From NCBI GenBank assembly GCA_026874595.1, contig CM049311.1:45945676-46009675 (forward strand): a DNA stretch of 64,000 bases, read 5' to 3'. This document shows, in pieces, positions 35,346-64,000 of this stretch (positions are counted from its first letter, which is position 1; each line of letters opens with the position of its first letter). The notes under the pieces are model-generated. The model ran no database searches, had not been told where the DNA came from, and saw only the letters and a program-made list of their open reading frames with translations. Position numbers and translations under genes: made by a program. This stretch comes from Sipunculus nudus (Eukaryota > Annelida > Sipuncula > Golfingiida > Sipunculidae).

Positions 35346-37880
35346 TAAACCAATGTAAATACCTTGTTTGCAAACTGCACGTGACCCACGCCTGCTTGCC
35401 ACTTATTAAGTTAGTTGGCACCCAAATATATTCCCGGCGATTTCAGTCAAATGAATATGGCTTGGAATTTTGTTTAGAAATAGATTGTGCTCGCGGAGAA
35501 GCTTCTTTAATGGAATAGTTTAATATCAAGCTCTAACTTAACTAATGATGAGGATTTTTTGCAACTTTTTACTCTGCTGATCTTACTCACTCTTCAAATG
35601 TTCAAATCATATATATTCAGTCTGTCAATTGGATATATTGCTACCAAAATATGAAGAACCGAGGCGCCAAGAATTATGAGGGGCTTGGCTGCAGATATAA
35701 TCCTATATTCCCATGCAAATCTGCGTAAGATGCATGTTAATATAAGGCCTGTTTGCTGAATTAATTTTTATAATCACATTCCAGAGCACACTCTTCCGCT
35801 CGATGTCATTTGTACTTTCTGCCCAGTGTGTCCAGAGCAAAGCACTTACAGCGCCATCTGGCGAGCAGGGAAACTTTAACTATGTTACATTTCTGTCATA
35901 ATCAACTTTCATTTTCATTCACTTTTTACACCATATTACACACATGGATTTACACTTACAAAATTATTAATACGCCTTTTTAATTTAAGCAAAATTAAGT
36001 GAAAGTGGGGGCCACACAGCGATTCCTGGCTATGACCTGCACTGACAAGGTAATTTGACATGGTCCATTATCAGCCAACATACTCAATTACACAGACACA
36101 GTCTCGTGTATGAATATGTTCATGATGGGATATAAAACAAATGCACAGAGAAGTATTAAATACATAAAAAATTATGATCATAAGGTTTCTGTTTAATTTC
36201 AGTTGACTGTTGATATATATAAAAGGGATGCTTGTGTGACCATGCCCAGTGTCCAATGTGATGCAGGATGTTCAGATCTGGAAAGTGTTGGGGACCTGGA
36301 GTAGGCCTCACTTCCTTTGAAGTAGGTAGGAACCCTCTATGGGTTAGGTAACCATATCAGTAAACAAAGGATGATCCCTGGGCAATTGCACAAACCTTAG
36401 TTAACGTACTTATATATTTCCAAAAACTGCTTCCCATTCCCTGGCTGACATTTACATGTCTAGTTAACAGGGGTGTCTGATCAACCTGAAGATGCAAGTA
36501 TTGTACGTCTTAATGATCAAGTGCAAGCCAACCATGGCAAGGCAACAGTTATATTTTATTTTTATATACTATACGACTATTTCCACAATTTAATTAAAGT
36601 TACAGTTACTGAAGAAAAAGTTTGTTGTCATTCTTATGGGCTAATAGTAGTGCAAAACACATCGGTGGAGCCATCTAGTGTATGCAGAGGAAACTATTGC
36701 GTGGACTTCCAAGAGCATCCATGAACTTTCTAAAATTTATCACTTGATAAACGATATATATGTAATTACAATGAAAGATCAAAAATCTTAATTATCATTT
36801 TATTCTATATTGCTATTTGTTGCATATATTATTCTACCTTGCTATTTAATCAATATATAACTGAAAGACTTTTGGTATCAACATAACATGAAAAACAATG
36901 GCACACATGACACCACACCATCATTTTGCAATGGAAAACTTGCCTGACAATTCAAATTATTTATCGGAATGTTTCAAAATGAAGGATACAGAATATTTTT
37001 ATCTACGACATGCAAGACATATAATTACCGGCAAGTACTTTTAACCCTTTTCTTTACAAGTTAATTTAAAATTTCCAGCAAATCCTGGCATTCTTAATAT
37101 TAACATTTCAGGTAACAGCTCACACAGATTTCCTTTTACCTTTAAAAGAGTTTACCTAAGAAAAGGGCATCTTATGTGGCTGCTTAATATTCAAGTGTGG
37201 CAGAGCAGCTTCTGATACACAGGATGCAGTAGGTCTCTTTGTTACAGTGTATGAATTATAATGACAAACTCTGTTATTTTTACATTAAGTAAAAAGTGAA
37301 TATGACATGCAATGACATTGAGAAGGGGGATTTGTAAACACTGCACATCAACACTACACTTACACCTGTGTAAAACACCATATCTACTGTAGCACAGAAA
37401 TAAATCATCAGATGTCAATAGCATGTTTTCACCAACAAACATGTACAATTAACAATGAGCTTAACTCTAACATCAAAGACGTTAAGGAATGTCCACTTAA
37501 ACCTCTGTGACTGTAAAATGCATGGAGTCAGCTTCAGAGCTGCAGGTAAGGGACACTTCCTAAATCTCTACTTAGCCGTTGTAGCAGCCATGCCTAAAAT
37601 TAATATCTTTCATAAGAATTGCTGTATGTTTGAAAGTGAACAGCATACTTGCCTTAATCATGTTGGCTATGTTGTGAACATTTGTTGTAAATACAGTAAT
37701 GCACTCCCTTTATGACATGATTGTTACGGAATTACATCACAACTGGGACAATTCAGGAAATTGTGCTATGTTCACCATAGAATCAATTTTCCTCATGCTC
37801 TAGTACATGTATACTAACACACTTATGGAACGGGGTTGTTTAATACTAATAAAAATTACCAAGTGGACCTTTATCTAGAC
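35346..37880. other. Intergenic between the repeats and the ACAT2 3' end
   Basis: AT-rich sequence with short frames only. No recognised gene, transposon or tandem repeat. Confidence 0.6.
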
Positions 37881-37886
37881 AAGGTC

Positions 37887-37892
37887 TTTATT
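37887..37892 (-). terminator. Candidate poly(A) signal for ACAT2
   Basis: AATAAA on the minus strand, about 400 bp beyond the stop codon. It is one of the first canonical hexamers past the stop. Cleavage-site use cannot be judged from sequence alone. Confidence 0.4.
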
Positions 37893-38104
37893 CATTCTGT
37901 ATTAAGTTTCATCTCTACTATTGGCATACTGTATTGTAAACCATCCCATAACATACAGAATTGATGTAATACTGACTTGATTACAGTCATGGTTACAGAC
38001 ATTGTATCAAAGAACTATGTTACATGAACTACTGTCCAATCACATTTTAGTGTGGCATAACCATCAGCTGCATAAATTAACAAAGAGGGACAAGACCTAC
38101 CCTT

Positions 38105-38245
38105 GGTACATAAAACCTCTCTATTATGCCACATATATACATAAAAGTAACTAAAAAACCTGTCTATCGTGCCACATATATACATAAAAGTTACTAAAAA
38201 CCTGTCTATCGTGCCACATATATACATACATGTAACTAAGGTAGA
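38105..38245. repeat. Short 42/43-bp tandem repeat in the ACAT2 3' region
   Basis: Three units marked by GTGCCACATATATACATA at about 38127, 38170 and 38212. It lies just 3' of the stop codon and so probably in the 3' UTR. Confidence 0.85.
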
Positions 38246-38292
38246 CATTTTTAATCATCACTGACATCAGCTATTTGGTCATAAACAGATCT

Positions 38293-58584
<20,292 letters not shown>

Positions 58585-58900
58585 GTCTGTTTCAAGGTGT
58601 AAGTACTGCGGTACAGAACTAAGTCATCTAACGGTAAGACGATCAGCCGACTGTCACGCCACGTCCAGGGCTCGCATGTTACCTCAGGCTCTAAACCAGT
58701 CCGCACGTAGTGAATGTCAGAGTCCGCACAACTGAACAGAGTCCCCCGAACGTGGTGAATGTAAACACTGTCAACTTAGTCACAACTAAATCCTGTAGAG
58801 GGCGCAACTTACTCGTCCCTGTTAGTTGATCCTCATTCTCAGGAGTTTCCCACTGCAGGCCACGCCCCCTTCCTCCGCCGTGGCAACCATTAATGCATGA
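58585..58900 (-). promoter_or_regulatory. ACAT2: Probable ACAT2 5' UTR and promoter side
   Basis: This region is richer in CpG than the rest of the window. It contains CCACGCCCCCTTCCTCCGCC (58861-58880), a GC-box-like stretch, about 280 bp upstream of the ATG. I saw no TATA box at the usual place, which would suit a housekeeping promoter. TSS unknown. A TTGAAACAG just upstream of the ATG could be a splice acceptor, so a non-coding first exon is possible. Confidence 0.4.
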
Positions 58901-60835
58901 TTTTTCTAGAACACAGTCATGATATTAATTAACAGACACTTCATCACTGTCATTTTCATACCTCTCAACTTTTAAAAATGCAATATCGGGAGATAAAGTG
59001 AGCGCGAGTGAAGCGAGGGTACCCCCCCCCCCGCCCGCGAGGGGAAAATGTTTTTAAAATATATATAGATAGATTTGAAGGCATTTTAGACACGACCAGA
59101 GCCTAGAAAAGACTTTATTTGTAACATAATGAAATTTCGCCTTCAATCAGTTTGATACCTCCTTTCCTTCATAATAAAGGCACTTAATTTAAACCATGGT
59201 AGAAATCTTAAAAATCTGAAGTATGTGTTTGAGTTTGATTATTGGATAGTTGTTTTCGTTTGGAAATTACTGCATTTGTTGGTCGTGGCCAGGTTAAACT
59301 TTGAAGCACAGTCTCATTAAATTATTTTCGGTGTAGGCCTATATACATTAGTCAGTGTAAGCACACACAAACACTGAATGTGACATCTGCACAATGACTT
59401 CAATGTGGATGTTTATTAAGCCCAATTCACATGCACACATTTGCTCATGTAATTATATTTGCAAATGAAGTAAATCAACGCCGGTGAGTTTAAACTTACA
59501 TAAAGTATATATTTACATTGTGTTCACATATGTCATTAATGTTCAGATATACGCAGTTGACATTTAAACACGCTATACTGAGAATTAAATAAGGGCCCAA
59601 GGACCCAAAGCTCTAGTGTGAATATTTCCTGTTTGAAGACACTATTGTAATAGAAACATTAATTCTTCTATTCCATTCGGATAGGATATTCTGGAATGGG
59701 ACAAGTATACTTTACAGACCTTTTTTTTTTTTGCCTGAAAAAGCTGTTAGTTTGAACTGCATGATTTGAAATAGTTCCAAATCTAGGCCAATCAAATCCA
59801 CAAATAGATGTCTGCGAAAGTTGTGAGTAAAATGTATGTAGACTGTTTTCTTCAAATCTGCGTTATGAAAGGGGCATATGTTATGATAAAGCCTACGCTT
59901 TCATTTATATCAATTTTTATTGCTTTTACCACGATGATATAATATACTACATTCCAAAAATGTATACTTTCCAACAGACGTTTAGCACTCAAAAATGCAC
60001 ATAATCCACTTACCAAATCTGTAGCGCACTTGGCCCGAATGAACATTTATTACATGTATTCTCTGTATCCGATGAGCCATTGTTAAGAAAAGGTAAAGAT
60101 ATAGTGGACGGAAGAATGGCCACCGATATATCGCTGTATAGTTCACAGGTCAATTGGTCATCATTGTCTCAAACATTATGAAGTACTTAATAAAATATGG
60201 ATGACCGGGTTCGGGAAGGATGTAGCTAGTGGACCCGGAGTTGAGGCTCGAGATGACAGTATATATGCCCGGGCCATGTTGGATGCATCCCGCCCGTATG
60301 GATGCATCCCGAAATATAACTTGCAACTTTAAAGCTCAATTAAGTGTTATGACTCATGTCGATGATATATAGCATTTCTTTCCAGATAGAGTAAACAATA
60401 TTCAGTGGGTAAAACTTGCCTTATACTCTTCACTGTCTGTTTGTGACGTTACTTGCTTGCAGTCTGTGTAGTAGTTCAGCTGAACCTGGATCTGTCTCCA
60501 CTGGTCAGCACTGATCAGCACACTGTTCTAAATACCCGGCACTTGTAAGATTGGCGCGAGAGCGTATCAATTTACGATTAAGCAATGCCAGTGAGAGTCG
60601 TCGCCACGTTTTTACATGAATGCAGCTGAAAAAATGCTGTTTACACTACACGCCAATCGCACAGAAATGCTGAAAATTGTGAGAGACAAGTGATTGCCGT
60701 GTTGTGTAACCCTGGCTTGAGTCTGTCATATTTCCATTTTAAATTTAATGATAATAATTATTAATAATAAAAAAATAACAAGAGTACCAATTTTGGTTCA
60801 GATTGTATATCACTGCTGAAAAAGTATACACTTAC
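58901..60835. other. Upstream intergenic, nothing recognised
   Basis: AT-rich DNA with a short C-run (near 59025) and a small direct repeat of GGATGCATCCCG near 60284-60312. No gene seen. Confidence 0.55.
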
Positions 60836-60839
60836 ATAT

Positions 60840-60900
<61 letters not shown>

Positions 60901-60940
60901 ACCATAAATATATATATATATATATATACCACCATAAAAT
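60836..60940. repeat. (TA)n microsatellite with duplicated ACCACCATAAA edge
   Basis: A long TA run, then TATACCACCATAAA, a second TA run and TATACCACCATAAA again (about 60895-60939), so the edge of the microsatellite was itself duplicated. Confidence 0.9.
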
Positions 60941-61169
60941 CTCAAATGGCCAAAACTAATTCAGCAACGAATTACTTTACTAGACCAAAATTTCTAGTAA
61001 GAGTGACTGCATGCTTATTTAATTGAAAAAAAAATAACTTAAATTTCCTTAATCATAATATCATGTAGACCTGTATTCGGACCACACTAATAATTATCAA
61101 TACAACTATTTTAATACTTCAGTTCAAACTTTAAATTTAGACTCCTTTATATCTCTAAGGAACGGCTTG

Positions 61170-61400
61170 TTTCTCGGAAGCGTTTAATTTGTCAGGTTAT
61201 AGAACCACTTCTTGATATACCCTGTTTTACAAGAAGCACTTCCAAAGAACCCTCATAGCTCTCAAAAAACCCTAAATCATCCCAAAGAACCCATCTTTAT
61301 TTAAAGAACCCTGTTTTGCCTCATAACACCCTAGAGTTCTTTACTCAACCCTGTGGTTCTTCAAAGAACCCTCAAGAACCATTTTTCTTAGAGTGTACAT
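61170..61400. mobile_element. Possible MITE rich in AAAGAACCCT
   Basis: Repeated CAAAGAACCCTCATAG, CCCAAAGAACCC, TTAAAGAACCCTG and CTTCAAAGAACCCTCAAGAA, ending AACCATTTTTCTTAGAGTGT. On the minus strand that end reads ACACTCTAAGAAAAATGGTT, which resembles termini of short non-autonomous elements I recall from animal genomes. A matching left terminus was not found. Confidence 0.35.
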
Positions 61401-62570
61401 GGTGTATTTCCCGTCAGTGCCTCAAAGACAAAATTACCAGAGTTTGCATGTCTTCCCTTAAAATTACCATTTCAGAAATTTCCCCGAGTCTCTTTTAATA
61501 TTGTTTCGGTTATCCATAATATCCCTAAACTGTTGATCTGGGATCATGTGATACATATACTGAAACCTAAGGATATTCAAGCTGGCGTACGAAAACTTTA
61601 TGATTTCTCGTGACGGGTAGATTTCCTTAAATACTATATAAGAGCACAAGAAACGTGCACAATACGCCTGTCGTGTATCTGGTGACCTCTGATCTCATTA
61701 AATCTCTGTAAATTTTCATGAGAATGTAATCCAGGTGAGGAAGTCTATCGGTAAATATGTATAATTAGCTTCATGAAAACCATATGATTTTTGTTAAGTC
61801 ACCATGGTGCCTCCAAAGTGCGGTGACCTCTTACCTCATTAAATATACGTGGATTTCGCTGGAAATCGAACTTAGGCGAGATATTTTATTGATTTACATT
61901 TCTGCATGATGAGTTTGATGGAAATTTTTCGTATTCTTTAAGTTAACGGACGGATGGTGGGTACACAATATTATATTATATTTCCATCGTATAAAAAATG
62001 GTTTCATGTTTTCATCTTTAACTCGATATTTTTACCATTTATGACTCAAAACATTAATTTTCCACATGTTGAGTTGGAAGCATATGCACTAAAATGCTGA
62101 AAAGGATCCAGTCTGTAACAGAAAGATGTTTATAGGTGAAAATCTGAAAAACAATTGATATACACATTTAAACGCCAAAGTTCTATAAATCCTACTTTTT
62201 AAAGTAAGTAGCATAAATAATTTCATTTCACCACTGTCAAAAATAGGACCCGTTCTGTGGTGTAGCGCTGAAGTATGTCTACAGCGCTTAATTGTCAGTT
62301 TCATCGGGTGTAACGTTAGATTGCATGTTCAGAGCAAATTCTTTTTTTTTTTTCAATATCACACCACTGAAACTAACATCAAACAACACATGGCGTGTAG
62401 CGCAAGGCAGGCTGGCATCATGCTATCCGCCTCCTTTCTGGGGGCTTACTCCATGTCCCCAACACTCTGCAGACCTCCTCAGCACTCATCACCACACGTG
62501 TAGTATAACTGCACGAAACGGTTGCCGACAGGGGGCGTTATATTCGGGCTCATACTCCCTAACGTACATG
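61401..62570. other. Intergenic, nothing recognised
   Basis: No gene or repeat family identified. Short frames around 62290-62570 look random. Confidence 0.5.
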
Positions 62571-62574
62571 TAGC

Positions 62575-63310
62575 CTCTAGAAATGTCGCAGAAAATGTCC
62601 TAGTGACTAGACATTTCGACATATCCATACATCCCCCACACACTGGAGCCCTTCATAATGTCGCATGTAATGACCCAGTGACTAGACATTTACACATACT
62701 GGACCAGCGCCGATTGGCGGTCCTTGGACTATAAGAATATCAGTGAACATATTTGTAGCATTTTGTCGTATGATATGTCATTTTTTATGATTATATATAA
62801 AATATTAATATATTTATATATGCATACATTATAGATATAAGTACCAAACAGGCACCAATGGGCGGCGCTTGGAATAACAGTGGACATATTTATAACAAAA
62901 GTGTCGTAGGAGATATTATAATACGTCGGTTATATATAATATTTATGTATGTATATGTATATGGATATATGCATCTGTATGCATATAAGGAACAAGATAT
63001 ATCAATATATACATAACTTCTCGTGATACAATCCCGACCACCTGTGCCCCCCCCCCCATATGTCCCAGAAGATGTCCCAGTGCCTTAGACATTTCGACTT
63101 TTCGACCTCTGCTCAAGATTGGTACTAAACAGGCACCGATAGGCGGCGCTTCGAAGGTAAAAATAACAATGAAATGCTTTTATAACAATATGTCGTATGA
63201 AATGTTATCATTAAATGATTATACATAACAGTTTTATATATATATATATGTACGTGATGTACTACATATCTAAATTTATATATAACCTCCAATGATACGT
63301 CTCCAACCAC
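62575..63310. repeat. Degenerate ~280-bp direct repeats
   Basis: Blocks recur in order. GTCCTAGTGACTAGACATTT is at about 62597, with related versions near 62675 and 63072. The phrase with core GGCACC.AT.GGCGGCGCTT is at about 62851 and 63133, with a diverged form near 62705. It is followed by a stretch with ATTTATAACAA.A.TGTCGTA and ATGTCATTTTTTATGATTAT variants. AT-rich in between. Non-coding. Confidence 0.65.
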
Positions 63311-63501
63311 CTGGTGGATGTGACGTATATACACAGGTCAAAGGTTACATACATTGTGTACATATCTATTACATCTTCCCTTCTCCGATCGAGTATTGTA
63401 TCCTAGAGCTAATTAACAAACATATTAAAACAGTTTAAGTTTAAAGATTAAATTAACGTCATATATTTACAGTCAGTTCACACGGAGTAGTTTCTTATTG
63501 T

Positions 63502-63504
<3 letters not shown>

Positions 63505-63560
<56 letters not shown>
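63505..63560. repeat. (TA)n microsatellite
   Basis: Pure TA run directly beside the retroelement integrase fragment. Confidence 0.95.
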
Positions 63561-63564
<4 letters not shown>

Positions 63565-63649
63565 GTTTATAGGACCAAAATCTTAGGTGGGCGAACGACA
63601 CGACCGTGGCTGGAGATAGGTTGACTCTCTGCAGTGAAGTCGTTCAGTA

Positions 63650-64000
63650 ATCAAGCAGAGCCATATATACGTGTCTGCGTTCTTCCTCCATAGTTTCTTC
63701 ACTGTTTGTATCGCGCGCTCTGCTTCTCTGTTTGAACTCTGGAAATGAGGTCTTGATCGATGTGGTGCTCGATGTCATAGTCATGGCAAAATATTCCAAT
63801 CTGTCTGCTGGTGAATTGTGAGCCGCATCACTTCTAAGTTTTTCTGGAATCCAGTAGCGGCAAAATTGACCTCTCAGTCTTTCAATGACACAAAAACTGC
63901 TTAAGTTTTTGAGCTCATCTACTTCAATAAACTTGGAGTAGTAGTCTACAACTATCATAGTTTTTACTTTGAAACTCAAATATGTCAGTTGACACTTCGG
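63650..64000 (-). pseudogene. Broken Ty3/gypsy-type integrase core, runs out of the window
   Basis: Minus strand: TMIVVDYYSKFIEVDEL with the first catalytic Asp at about 63940-63960, then VIERLRGQFCRYWIPEKLRS followed by D, the second catalytic Asp. The usual NGPQF after it is disturbed. Downstream, a fragment with NREAERAIQTVKKLW, which carries the position of the third catalytic acidic residue, is in a different frame (about 63680-63730), and MALLDY is back in the first frame. At least two frameshifts therefore break it. The rest of pol would lie beyond 64000. Confidence 0.82.

Noticed and set aside
58661-58800. tRNA- or SINE-like promoter boxes upstream of ACAT2
   Set aside because: No paired A and B boxes and no cloverleaf could be drawn; GGTTCGAA near 15108 was also considered and dropped.

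Overview
The window looks like nuclear DNA of an invertebrate animal, most likely a bivalve or other mollusc. It is AT-rich, has one intron-rich host gene with GT-AG introns, many simple-sequence and minisatellite arrays, decayed non-LTR and Ty3/gypsy retroelements, and dispersed repeats ending in a GGACGGACGACGGACAAAG-type tail followed by a GCTATAGCTCAG / CAGCTGAGCTAAAA motif, which I associate with molluscan genomes. The taxon is an inference.

The one host gene I can support is a cytosolic acetyl-CoA acetyltransferase (ACAT2-type thiolase) on the minus strand, 58584 down to 38293. It has 8 coding exons and 7 introns, totals 1185 nt (394 codons plus stop), and is complete from ATG to TGA. 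All splice phases agree and the catalytic Cys89, His350 and Cys380 are present. It has neither a mitochondrial presequence nor a PTS1 tail. Its introns carry most of the tandem repeats in the right half of the window. At several exon-intron boundaries the repeat unit includes the splice site: 43-bp units copying the exon 3 donor, 45/46-bp units copying the exon 6 donor, a 50-bp array starting at the exon 4 donor, and weak repeats spanning the exon 5 acceptor.

Layout. 1-617: LTR-like element, minus orientation, cut by the window edge. 618-7779: no recognised gene. 7780-8890: decayed plus-strand non-LTR reverse transcriptase. 9180-11430: decayed minus-strand non-LTR reverse transcriptase. 9494-20296 and 20297-31150: two tandem copies of a ~10.8-kb segment, each holding part of that RT, a duplicated promoter-like site, coding-like fragments I cannot name, an L1/Tx1-like non-LTR fragment, and a minisatellite (36-bp unit in copy A, 38-bp in copy B). 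A 382-bp fragment carrying the A/B junction sits inside the copy A minisatellite. 31151-33500: intergenic with (TA)n and a 40-bp minisatellite. 33500-34310: Ty3/gypsy pol remnant. 34380-35345: dispersed repeats. 37880-58900: ACAT2 with its likely poly(A) signal and promoter side. 58900-63600: intergenic with repeats. 63650-64000: broken retroelement integrase running out of the window.

No bacterial-type operon, CRISPR array, rRNA or tRNA was found. The most unusual feature is the set of splice-site-bearing minisatellites in one housekeeping gene; second is the tandem duplication with its embedded junction fragment.
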